Shown here: positions 8,935-17,202 of the stretch, one piece after another
How positions within the stretch are numbered: the first letter of the stretch is position 1
How the letters are laid out: each line of letters starts with the position of its first letter
NCBI GenBank assembly: GCA_019636795.1
Contig: JAHBWW010000004.1
Span: forward strand, 1 to 64,000
Length of the DNA: 64,000 nucleotides
Reading direction: 5' to 3'
Source of the DNA: Phycisphaeraceae bacterium
Lineage (GTDB): Bacteria > Planctomycetota > Phycisphaerae > Phycisphaerales > UBA1924
Notes under the pieces: generated by a model
Databases searched by the model: none
The model's input: the letters and a program-made list of their open reading frames with translations, nothing else
Told to the model about the DNA's origin: nothing
Position numbers and translations under genes: made by a program

Positions 8935-9360
8935 GTGAAGTATCGCCCGCTCGCCATCCTGCTCACCGCGATCATCGCCTTTAACGCCCTCGCTGGCGGT
9001 GTTGGCGGCGTGGCTGTACTGTGCTTCGGAGGCGGCCATCAACACGCACCCGCAGAGTTCGATCACTGCGAATCCTCGTGCAGCCACGATGCGTCATGGC
9101 CACTCCCCGTGCCCGCGGGAGAGCATGAGCACGACTGCGGTTGTACCGATGTCGAGATCACGACCGCGGAACTCCTGACACTGCCCCGGAGTGACACTGG
9201 GAGCGATGTGCCGCCCGCGATCGTCATGTCTCCCTCGTGGGGCGTCATCCTTGCGGAGACCGGCCTTGGTCGCCGCGGCCCGCCGATGCCGCCGCCTTGG
9301 TTTGACCCCGGCGGGGTCCACAGGCTCGCGATCGTGGCGAGCGTTCGTCTGACCATCTGA
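8935..9360 (+). CDS. Small secreted Cys/His-rich protein leading efflux operon 2
   Basis: A protein of 141 residues with a signal-like hydrophobic N terminus (LAILLTAIIAFNALAGG). A His/Cys segment follows: GGGHQHAP, DHCESSCSHD and GEHEHDCGCTD. These are plausible metal ligands facing the periplasm. It has the same position and design as the protein at 1449-1889: short, secreted, Cys-rich, and ahead of an outer-membrane factor gene. No named family was recognised. The GTG start follows a -10 box so closely that a leaderless message is possible. Confidence 0.7.
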   Translation: MKYRPLAILLTAIIAFNALAGGVGGVAVLCFGGGHQHAPAEFDHCESSCSHDASWPLPVPAGEHEHDCGCTDVEITTAELLTLPRSDTGSDVPPAIVMSPSWGVILAETGLGRRGPPMPPPWFDPGGVHRLAIVASVRLTI

Positions 9361-9445
9361 TTTCTGTCTGTTCCTTCGCGCGTGCCGCGGCGGCGTTGTC
9401 CGTTGCGGCTGTCATCGCTTTGGACCCAGACAGGAATCACAAACA

Positions 9446-10930
9446 ATGGACAATCTGAAACGCCCGCGTCGAACGCGGGTCATGCTGCCGGGCCTCGGCT
9501 CGACATTCGCCCTGATCGCGCTGGCGGGCTGCCAGTCCTACGAGCGGGTACCGCTGGAGTTGGCCGACCATCGGGCCGCGCTCGACGCACGGCTCGCTGC
9601 CACTGAACCCATCTCGGATTTCGTTGAGCGGCTCTCCGAGGCCGGCAACCAGGTGCCAGAGCGGTTCGACCCGAACGACGGGCTCTCACCCGCCGAGGGC
9701 GAAGTGCTCGCCCTGTTCTATAACCCCGACCTCCGGCTCGCTCGCCTCGATGCCGGTGTCGCACTCGCGACCTTCGAGACGGCGGGGCTGTGGGAGGACC
9801 CGCAGTTCGGTTTCGACGGGGCGGAAATCCTCTCGCCGTCGGGGCCGTTCGAATACGGGCTCACGCTGAGCCTGACGATCCCGATTTCGGGTCGGCTCGG
9901 CGTCGAGAAGGATCGGGCCGGAGCGGCGTACGAGGCCGAGCTCCGCCGGATCGTGGACGCCGAGTGGAGCACGCGGGCCGCGGTTCGCTCGGCCTGGGCG
10001 TCCTGGTCCGCGGAATCCGAGCGGCTCCGCCTGCTGCGAGAGGTGATCGGTCAGGTCGAGCGGATATCCGCCATAACCGACCGGCTGGAGACGGCGGGAG
10101 AACTCACGCGGGTCGAGGCTCGGCTCCTGCGGGCCGAGTTGGTCGAGACCCGTGCGGATGTCGCCGAGGCGGTGTTCGCAGAAGCCCGGGCCCGTGTCGA
10201 ACTTCTCGGTTTGATGGGGCTTCCGCCGGACGCCCCGGTGGAGTTGCTGCCGGCGCTTCCGCCCGCGTCGATCGCCGAGATCGCCGATGCGATCGAGCGA
10301 CTCATCGAGGCGAACACCACCCTCGCGGTGCGGCGGGCCGAGTATCAGGTCGCCGAGGAGACACTCCGCCTGGAAGTCCGCAAGCAGTATCCGGACATCA
10401 CCATCGGCACGGGCTATGGGAGCGAGGACAACGACGACCGACTCTTGCTTGGCGTGTCGATTCCGATACCGATTCTCAACGCCAACCGGGCGGGCATCGC
10501 GGAAGCAAAGGCTCGCCGCGAGGTGGCTCGGGCCGCGGCGGAGACCACCTTCGAGCGCCTGACTCGCGAGCTCTCGATGGCCCGTGCCGCGTACGACGCC
10601 TCGCGAACGCAGCGAGATGCGTTCGAGCGTGACCTTGTGCCGATGCTCGACGAGCAGGCATCCGAAGTTGAGCAACTGATCGACCTTGGCGAGGTCAACA
10701 CGCTGCTCTTGCTCGAAACCGTCACGCGACGGTTCGAGGCCAAGAGCCGTCTGCTCGATCTTCGTCTGGCCGAGACCGACGCGGCGATTGAGATCACTCG
10801 CCTGCTCGGCCCGGACGAGCCGGAAATGCCGGCTGCTGTCGAGCCCGCGACCGACGATGACACCACATCCTTAACCACACCACACACCGCGGCGCGAGGC
10901 GACACGCCCGCCGAGGAGGCATCCCGATGA
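9446..10930 (+). CDS. TolC-family outer-membrane efflux lipoprotein of operon 2
   Basis: A protein of 494 residues with lipobox IALAGC near residue 30. Two long helical halves carry the efflux-domain features (EVLALFYNPDLRLARLDAGVA; SLTIPISGRLG; DLGEVNTLLLLETVTRRFEA). It probably forms the outer-membrane channel for the RND pump encoded two genes downstream. The ATG overlap with the adaptor gene supports coexpression. It is only distantly similar to the CzcC-like protein at 1983, so operon 2 is not a recent duplication. Confidence 0.86.
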   Translation: MDNLKRPRRTRVMLPGLGSTFALIALAGCQSYERVPLELADHRAALDARLAATEPISDFVERLSEAGNQVPERFDPNDGLSPAEGEVLALFYNPDLRLARLDAGVALATFETAGLWEDPQFGFDGAEILSPSGPFEYGLTLSLTIPISGRLGVEKDRAGAAYEAELRRIVDAEWSTRAAVRSAWASWSAESERLRLLREVIGQVERISAITDRLETAGELTRVEARLLRAELVETRADVAEAVFAEARARVELLGLMGLPPDAPVELLPALPPASIAEIADAIERLIEANTTLAVRRAEYQVAEETLRLEVRKQYPDITIGTGYGSEDNDDRLLLGVSIPIPILNANRAGIAEAKARREVARAAAETTFERLTRELSMARAAYDASRTQRDAFERDLVPMLDEQASEVEQLIDLGEVNTLLLLETVTRRFEAKSRLLDLRLAETDAAIEITRLLGPDEPEMPAAVEPATDDDTTSLTTPHTAARGDTPAEEASR

Positions 10931-12402
10931 ACATCATGGAACGGGCGATCGCGATCGCCCTCGCGGCAGTTCTGCCGCTGACACTGGCCGCCTGCGATGG
11001 CGGATCTCCGAAGACATCCGGCGAGGCCGAGCACGGCGAGGCGGATGGGCACGACCACTCGTCAGAGGCCGAGGCCGAGGCAACCGGGTCCGACCGTGTC
11101 GCGATCCCGGCCGCGGTGCGGTCGAACCTCGGCATCAGCTTCGTCAAGGTCGAGCGCCGGCGGGTTGAGCAGACCCTCCGCGTGCCGGGTCGGTTCGAGT
11201 ATCTGCCCACGGCGCGACGCGAGTACCGGACCGCCGTCCCCGGTCGTGTTGAGCTCCTCGTCGAGCAGTTCGACCGGGTCGAAGCGGGCCAACCGCTCTA
11301 TCGGCTCGATTCGCCGTCATGGCGGGAGATGCAGCAGCAACTGGCCGACGCCGAGGCCCAGATCGAGCGTCTGGATGCACGGCTAGAGACCTTCGAGCCG
11401 CTTCTCGCGGCGCACCAGCAGCACGAGGACAGCCTCCACGAGAGTGTCGCCGTCTGGAACGAGCGGGTCGAGCAGTTGCAGTCGGTCCGCGAGGCGGGCG
11501 GGGGCCGCGTCGATGAGTTCGCCCAGGCCCGTGCGTCGCTCGCGAGCACCCGAGCCGACCTCGCCAACGTGATGGAAAAGAAGGCGGAACTCGGAGCGGA
11601 CCGGCAGCAGACCGTTGCTGATCTCCGTGCGGCCCGGTCACGCCTGGACTATCTGCTCGATGCCGCCTCATCGGTCGTTTCTCGTTCGAGGGACGAACTC
11701 GCCCGGACCGTGGAGACGCCTCATGGGACCGAGCCCGTTTGGGCCACGATCGCCGCGATCGAGGTCACTGCGTCCGAAGCCGGCGTCGTGGAGATGCTGG
11801 GCCTGACCAACGGCTCGTGGGCGGATGAGAAGACACCCGTCGTCACCGTCGTGCAGCCCGACCGGCTCCGCTTCCGGGCGTCCGGGCTCCAAAGCGATCT
11901 GGGCGTGCTGCGGGACGGGCTCACGGCCCGGATCGTCCCGCCGACGCCGACCGCCGCGGGACGCGCTGTGCCTCTGACCGAGACGATGGACGGCACGATC
12001 ACACTCGGACTTGCCGGCGATCCAAACGACCGCACGCTCGAACTGTTCGTCGTACCCGATGAACTCAAGCCCTGGGCCCGACCGGGCGTCTCGGCTCAGC
12101 TCGAGATCGTGACCGACTCGACGGCTTCGCCCGAACTCGCCATCCCGCTCGCCGCGGTGCAGCGTGATGGGCTCTCGCCCGTCATCTTCCGTCGCAACCC
12201 GAGCAACCCGAACGAGGCGATCCGCATGGAGGCCGACCTCGGTCTCGACGATGGGCGTTGGGTCGCCCTGCTCAGCGGTCTTCGTGACGGCGACGAGGTC
12301 GTCCTCGACGGTGCTTTTCAGCTGATGCTCGCCACCAGCGGTTCGATCCAGAAGGGTGGCCACTTCCACTCCGATGGCACGTTCCACGAAGGGGAGGATT
12401 GA
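10927..12402 (+). CDS. RND periplasmic adaptor of operon 2
   Basis: A protein of 491 residues with a lipoprotein signal (LPLTLAAC) and a His-rich stretch (EHGEADGHDHSSE) directly after it, as in many CusB/CzcB relatives. The rest is a membrane-fusion layout: a barrel starting near VEQTLRVPGRFEY, a long coiled-coil hairpin of about 190 residues (EMQQQLADAEAQIERLDARL onward), and return barrels. A second His cluster (GGHFHSDGTFHEGED) closes the protein. The hairpin is longer than in the operon 1 adaptor, suggesting a different pump geometry. Confidence 0.86.
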   Translation: MNIMERAIAIALAAVLPLTLAACDGGSPKTSGEAEHGEADGHDHSSEAEAEATGSDRVAIPAAVRSNLGISFVKVERRRVEQTLRVPGRFEYLPTARREYRTAVPGRVELLVEQFDRVEAGQPLYRLDSPSWREMQQQLADAEAQIERLDARLETFEPLLAAHQQHEDSLHESVAVWNERVEQLQSVREAGGGRVDEFAQARASLASTRADLANVMEKKAELGADRQQTVADLRAARSRLDYLLDAASSVVSRSRDELARTVETPHGTEPVWATIAAIEVTASEAGVVEMLGLTNGSWADEKTPVVTVVQPDRLRFRASGLQSDLGVLRDGLTARIVPPTPTAAGRAVPLTETMDGTITLGLAGDPNDRTLELFVVPDELKPWARPGVSAQLEIVTDSTASPELAIPLAAVQRDGLSPVIFRRNPSNPNEAIRMEADLGLDDGRWVALLSGLRDGDEVVLDGAFQLMLATSGSIQKGGHFHSDGTFHEGED

Positions 12403-12405
12403 GCC

Positions 12406-15400
12406 ATGTTGAAAGCCGTTATCCGCTTCTCGCTCCGCTATTCCACGCTCGTGCTCATCGCGGCGGTCATGATCGTCGGCTACGCCGGTTATCGCCTGCC
12501 GAGGATGAGCGTCGATGTGTTCCCCGAACTCAACGCCCCGACCGTGACCATCATGGCCGAGGCAGGCGGGCTCGCCGCCGACGAGGTCGAGCAGTACGTC
12601 ACCTTTCCCATCGAGACCGCCGTCAACGGCATGTCCGGCGTGCGGCGGGTCCGCAGTGCCAGCGCGATCGGCCTAGGCATCGTCTGGGTGGACCTTGAAT
12701 GGGGCTCGGATCTGTTCGATGCCCGGCAGCTCGTGGCCGAACGGCTCGTGACCGCTCGCGAGAACCTTCCCGATGAGGTTGAACCCTTCATCACCCCGAT
12801 CACCTCCATCGCGGGCGAGATCATGCTGATCTCCCTGTCGTCACCCGACGGTTCCGTCAGCCCGATGCAGCTCCGCTCATACGGCGAGTTCGACCTGCGG
12901 ACCAAGATTCTCGCGGTGCCCGGCGTCGCCCAGGTCGTCGCGATCGGCGGCGAGCTGCCCGAGTACCAGGTCAATGTCGATCAGGAGCGGCTGAGGCTCT
13001 ACGACCTGACCATCACGGACGTGGTCGAGGCCGCGGGCGGCGCGCACAGCACCGCGAGCGGTGGCTATCTGGTGAATGTGGATAACTTCGAGATCCCGAT
13101 CCGCCAGCAGAGCCGGGTGACGCGACCGGAAGACATCGCGAACACGGTCATCAAGTACCACGAAGGCGTCCCCGTGACGATCGGTCAGGTTGCCGAGGTC
13201 ATCCTCGGGCCGGCGATCAAGCGGGGTACTGCTTCTGAGGGGGGGGAGCCCGCCGTCGTGCTGTCCATCCAGAAGTCACCGGGCACCAACACGCTTGCCC
13301 TGACCGACAGTCTTGATGCGCTGTTCGATCAGATCGAGCCGACGCTTCCCGGAGGTGTCCTGCTCAACCGAGATGTTGTCCGCCAGTCGCACTTCATTGA
13401 CCGAGCGGTCCACAACGTCACCAAGGTGCTTGGCGAGGCGGTCATCATCGTGCTCGTCGTCCTTGTCCTGTTCCTGATGAATCTGCGGACAACGCTCATC
13501 ACGCTCACCGCGATCCCGATCTCACTGGCCGTTGGGCTCCTGATGATGGACGCGATGAACCTCGGTCTCAACGTCATGACGCTCGGCGGCCTCACGGTCG
13601 CGATCGGCGTGCTTGTCGATGACGCGATCATCGATGTGGAGAATGTCTTCCGACGCCTAAAACAGAACCGGGCCATGCCCGAGGCCGACAAGCGTCCCTT
13701 TACGGAGGTCATTTTCGACGCCAGCAACGAGATCCGACCGGCGATGGTCTTCGCCACGGTCATCATCGTCATGGTGTTCGTGCCGCTTCTCTTCCTGCAA
13801 GGGCTCGAAGGCCGCTTCTTCCAGCCCTTGGCACTCACCTACATGATCTCGATCCTCGCTTCACTGGTCGTCGCGCTGACGGTCGTGCCCGCGATGTGCC
13901 GGTTCCTGCTCAAGGGCAAACTCGGCGGCAAGCACGAGGACCGGGACGGATTCCTGGTCCGCCTTCTGAAGCGGGCGTACGAGCCGTCACTCCGGGCGGC
14001 CATTCGGTACCGGGCGTGGGTGCTCGGCACCGCCGGTGCCGTAACCGCCGCCGCACTCTTGCTGGCGAGCACGTTCGGAAGCTCGTTCCTCCCGTCGTTC
14101 AACGAGGGCACGTTCACGGTCTTCCTGCTCGCTCCTCCCGGCACCTCGATCGTCGAGAGCGATCGGCTCGCGACGGAGGTCGAGAAGCAACTCGTCCAGA
14201 TCGAGGGGGTCCGGTCTGTCTCCCGGCGCACCGGCCGGGCCGAGCGTGATGAGCACGCCGAGCCGGTCAGCAACTCCGAGATCGAGGTCACCGTTGATGC
14301 GGGGAGCGACCGATTCGAGGTGCGCGAGCAGATCGATCGCATCCTCGGGGCGGTCCCTGGCATCACGACGATGGTCGGCCAGCCCATCGAGCACCGCCTC
14401 AGCCATGTGCTTTCCGGTACGCCCGCGGCGATCGCCATCAATGTCTTCGGTGAGGACCTGACCGAGCTTCGCGATGTCGCCAAGGCGATCGAGGCCGAAC
14501 TCCAGGGCCTGCCGGGCGCTCGCGATGTCAACGCAAACCGCGAGGTCCTGATCACCACGCTTCCCATCCGATACCGACACGCCGAGCTCGCGGCGGTCGG
14601 TCTCAGCCCCGCCGACGCCGCGGAGCAGGTCCGCGAAGCTCTCTACGGCGAGGTCGTGGATACGGTGAACCAAGGAGTGCGGCAGTACGACCTCGTCGTG
14701 CGGCTCGCACCCGAGGAACGCGAGTCCATCCGGCAGGTCCGCGACCTGCTGCTCAGGGGCCGGGGAGGGGCCACCGTTCGATTGAGCGATGTCGCCGACA
14801 TCGGCCCCGAGCGATCGAGCAACCTCATCACCCGCGAGAACGCACAGCGCAAGGCGGTGGTGTCGCTCAATGTGGCCGAAGGGTCCAACTTGGGCGACTT
14901 GGTGGCCCAGGTGCAGGAGCGTGTCGATCCGATTGTCCAGCGGGCCGGCATGACCGTGTCCTACGGCGGGCAGTTCGAAGCGCAGCAGTCGGCCTCCCGG
15001 ACCATTCTCGTGGCGGGCGTTGCGGTGGTGCTCATCATGCTCATGCTGCTCCAGATCTCGACGGGATCAATGCGGGCCGCTGTGCTTGTGATGCTCAACA
15101 TGCCCCTCGCGCTCATCGGCGGCATTGCGGCGATCTATATCACCGAGGGGGGTGGGCTGGTCCACAACACCTTGGCGTTGATCGGCATCGGTGGCCCGTA
15201 CATCCCGCCCGTGGTGTCCATCGCCAGCCTTGTCGGCTTCATCACCCTCTTCGGGATCGCGGTTCGTAACGGCATCCTGCTCATCAATCACTACAACCAC
15301 CTCATGGAAGCCGAGGGTGTCCCCCTCGGCGAGGCCATCGTCCAAGGGTCCATGGAGCGGCTCGTGCCGATCCTGATGACCGCGATCTCGGCGGTGCTCG

Positions 15401-15642
15401 GGCTCGTGCCGCTGGCGCTGGCCGCGGGTGAACCGGGCAGCGAACTGCTCGCGCCCCTCGCCATCGTCACCCTCGGAGGACTGCTGACCTCCACGTTCCT
15501 GAATCTCATTGTCGTCCCGGCGGGATACTCGCTTGTCTTCGGCCACAAGCCCGAGCGTCGTCCTGCTGGCCATCCATCCGTGCTTTCCCGGCTCGTCGGT
15601 GTGTTCCGCCGACCCAAAGCCATCACCTCAAAGGAGTCCTGA
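12406..15642 (+). CDS. Heavy-metal/cation RND efflux pump of operon 2
   Basis: 1078 residues, CzcA/CusA superfamily. The N-terminal signature (YAGYRLPRMSVDVFPELNAPTV) is clear. The transmembrane-4 motif reads AIGVLVDDAIIDVEN, different from the DFGILVDG motif of the pump at 4934, so the two pumps belong to separate branches and probably differ in substrate. Two six-helix bundles and two periplasmic docking loops are present. Four bases separate it from the adaptor gene and three from the His-rich lipoprotein gene. Confidence 0.88.
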   Translation: MLKAVIRFSLRYSTLVLIAAVMIVGYAGYRLPRMSVDVFPELNAPTVTIMAEAGGLAADEVEQYVTFPIETAVNGMSGVRRVRSASAIGLGIVWVDLEWGSDLFDARQLVAERLVTARENLPDEVEPFITPITSIAGEIMLISLSSPDGSVSPMQLRSYGEFDLRTKILAVPGVAQVVAIGGELPEYQVNVDQERLRLYDLTITDVVEAAGGAHSTASGGYLVNVDNFEIPIRQQSRVTRPEDIANTVIKYHEGVPVTIGQVAEVILGPAIKRGTASEGGEPAVVLSIQKSPGTNTLALTDSLDALFDQIEPTLPGGVLLNRDVVRQSHFIDRAVHNVTKVLGEAVIIVLVVLVLFLMNLRTTLITLTAIPISLAVGLLMMDAMNLGLNVMTLGGLTVAIGVLVDDAIIDVENVFRRLKQNRAMPEADKRPFTEVIFDASNEIRPAMVFATVIIVMVFVPLLFLQGLEGRFFQPLALTYMISILASLVVALTVVPAMCRFLLKGKLGGKHEDRDGFLVRLLKRAYEPSLRAAIRYRAWVLGTAGAVTAAALLLASTFGSSFLPSFNEGTFTVFLLAPPGTSIVESDRLATEVEKQLVQIEGVRSVSRRTGRAERDEHAEPVSNSEIEVTVDAGSDRFEVREQIDRILGAVPGITTMVGQPIEHRLSHVLSGTPAAIAINVFGEDLTELRDVAKAIEAELQGLPGARDVNANREVLITTLPIRYRHAELAAVGLSPADAAEQVREALYGEVVDTVNQGVRQYDLVVRLAPEERESIRQVRDLLLRGRGGATVRLSDVADIGPERSSNLITRENAQRKAVVSLNVAEGSNLGDLVAQVQERVDPIVQRAGMTVSYGGQFEAQQSASRTILVAGVAVVLIMLMLLQISTGSMRAAVLVMLNMPLALIGGIAAIYITEGGGLVHNTLALIGIGGPYIPPVVSIASLVGFITLFGIAVRNGILLINHYNHLMEAEGVPLGEAIVQGSMERLVPILMTAISAVLGLVPLALAAGEPGSELLAPLAIVTLGGLLTSTFLNLIVVPAGYSLVFGHKPERRPAGHPSVLSRLVGVFRRPKAITSKES

Positions 15643-15644
15643 AC

Positions 15645-16163
15645 ATGAACGATCTCATCAAGATGCTCGCCGTTGCCGGTACGGCTATCGCACTGTCGGT
15701 CTCGCTGCCCGGCTGCGGGGAGTCCTCAGAATCAAAGTCCGCGGGAACGCACTCCGCGGACGACGGTCATGATCACGCTGGTGATGGCGACGACCATGAG
15801 GGGCACGACCATGCCGAGGGTGAGCACGGCGAGCACGACGATCATGACCACGGCGAGATGCGGTCGCTTGGCAGCGTGACGATCGCCGGAACGACGCTGG
15901 CGGTCTCGGTATCCAGCGACATCAAGCCTTCTTCCGAAGTGCATCTCGATCTCGAAGTCGAGTCCGGGCCGATCCCCGCTGCCGTGCGTTTCTGGATCGG
16001 CGATGAGGCCGGGACGGGCGCGCTGAAATCGAAGGCTGACGCTCACGACGATCACTTTCACGGCCAGACCGAAGCGCTCGCTACCATGGCCGGTGCGAGC
16101 CTGTGGATCGAGATCGAGACCGCCAGAGGCGAGCGGCAGGCCGCGGCCGTATCCCTCGAATAG
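15645..16163 (+). CDS. His-rich metal-binding lipoprotein
   Basis: A protein of 172 residues with a lipobox (SLPGC). A run of about 45 residues is dominated by His, Asp, Glu and Gly (DDGHDHAGDGDDHEGHDHAE and onward), followed by a small beta-rich domain (GSVTIAGTTLAVSVSSDIKP) and a further HDDHFHGQT. It probably buffers metal in the periplasm next to the pump. The family is unnamed to me; similar proteins accompany cation exporters in planctomycetes. Position and spacing place it in operon 2. Confidence 0.72.
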   Translation: MNDLIKMLAVAGTAIALSVSLPGCGESSESKSAGTHSADDGHDHAGDGDDHEGHDHAEGEHGEHDDHDHGEMRSLGSVTIAGTTLAVSVSSDIKPSSEVHLDLEVESGPIPAAVRFWIGDEAGTGALKSKADAHDDHFHGQTEALATMAGASLWIEIETARGERQAAAVSLE

Positions 16164-16172
16164 GCATCCTCT

Positions 16173-17108
16173 ATGAGCGGCCATGACCATCATCACGGCT
16201 CCGATCTCGGAACCCGCCGGCTCGCCTGGGCCGTCGCCATCAACCTCCTGTTGACGGCGGCCCAGGTGATCGGTGGCGTGCTGTCTGGCAGCCTATCTCT
16301 GGTCGCCGACGCGTTGCACAACTTCAGTGATGCCGCCGGATTGTTGCTCGCGTTGGTCGCTCGGCGGATCTCCAAGCGGCCCGCGGACGAGCAGCGTACC
16401 TTCGGCTACGGGCGAGCCGAAGTGGTCGGCGGACTGATCAACCTCACATCCATCATGGTCATCGCGGGTTATCTGCTCATCGAGGCCGTCACCCGCACAT
16501 TCGACCGGCCAGAGGTCGATGGATGGATGGTGGTGATCGTGGCCGGTTTCGCCTTGGTCGTTGATGCGGCTACCGCGTTGCTCACATACTCGATGTCCAA
16601 GGGCAGTGTGAACATCAAGGCCGCGTTCCTGCACAACATCGCCGACGCGCTGGCCTCGGTGGCGGTCATCATCACCGGCACCTTGATCATCCTGTTTGAC
16701 TGGTACTGGACCGACATCGTCGCGACCATTGGAATCTCGGTCTACATCGTGTGGGTGTCGTGGTCGCCGATGAAGCGTTGCATCCGGATTCTGATGCAAA
16801 GCACACCAGAGCATCTGTCGATCAATTTGATCGCGGAGTCGCTCAGCCTAATCGAGGGGGTAGATGCCGTTACCCATCTGCATGTCTGGCCGATCGACGA
16901 GCGGACCACTTCTTTGGAGGTATCGGTTGGTGTCGCAGAAAATGCAACCATTCAAGATATCGAGCGGATTCGCCGCGATGCCATCGATCTGTTGACCAAG
17001 CGTTACGGCATCCACCACGTCACGTTCGAAGCTAGGCTGCTCGTACAGGTGGCCGATCGTGGGCTGATCCAGGATCACAGTCCACCGAGTACTGATCGAA
17101 ATCAATGA
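16173..17108 (+). CDS. czcD: Zinc/cadmium/cobalt CDF exporter, CzcD type
   Basis: A protein of 311 residues with a His-rich N terminus (MSGHDHHHG), six hydrophobic segments and the CDF metal-site pair: LVADALHNFSDA (HxxxD in helix 2) and FLHNIADAL (HxxxD in helix 5). A C-terminal cytoplasmic domain follows (HLHVWPIDERTTSLEV). HxxxD/HxxxD is the zinc-type site. The transporter exchanges cytoplasmic metal for protons and delivers it to the periplasm, where the RND pumps can take over. It is the last gene of the island; the prophage starts 95 bases further on. Confidence 0.92.
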   Translation: MSGHDHHHGSDLGTRRLAWAVAINLLLTAAQVIGGVLSGSLSLVADALHNFSDAAGLLLALVARRISKRPADEQRTFGYGRAEVVGGLINLTSIMVIAGYLLIEAVTRTFDRPEVDGWMVVIVAGFALVVDAATALLTYSMSKGSVNIKAAFLHNIADALASVAVIITGTLIILFDWYWTDIVATIGISVYIVWVSWSPMKRCIRILMQSTPEHLSINLIAESLSLIEGVDAVTHLHVWPIDERTTSLEVSVGVAENATIQDIERIRRDAIDLLTKRYGIHHVTFEARLLVQVADRGLIQDHSPPSTDRNQ

Positions 17109-17202
17109 TCCACATAAGTCGATCATCGAAGCCCGATTCATCCCATGCAGTCTGATGACTGCGTGAGTATCGGCCGCGCACTCGATCCCATTGCCCGTGC
17201 TT

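Noticed and set aside
8601-8975. Minus-strand frame in the gap between the efflux operons
   Set aside because: It overlaps the promoter and start of operon 2, with no motif or ribosome site.
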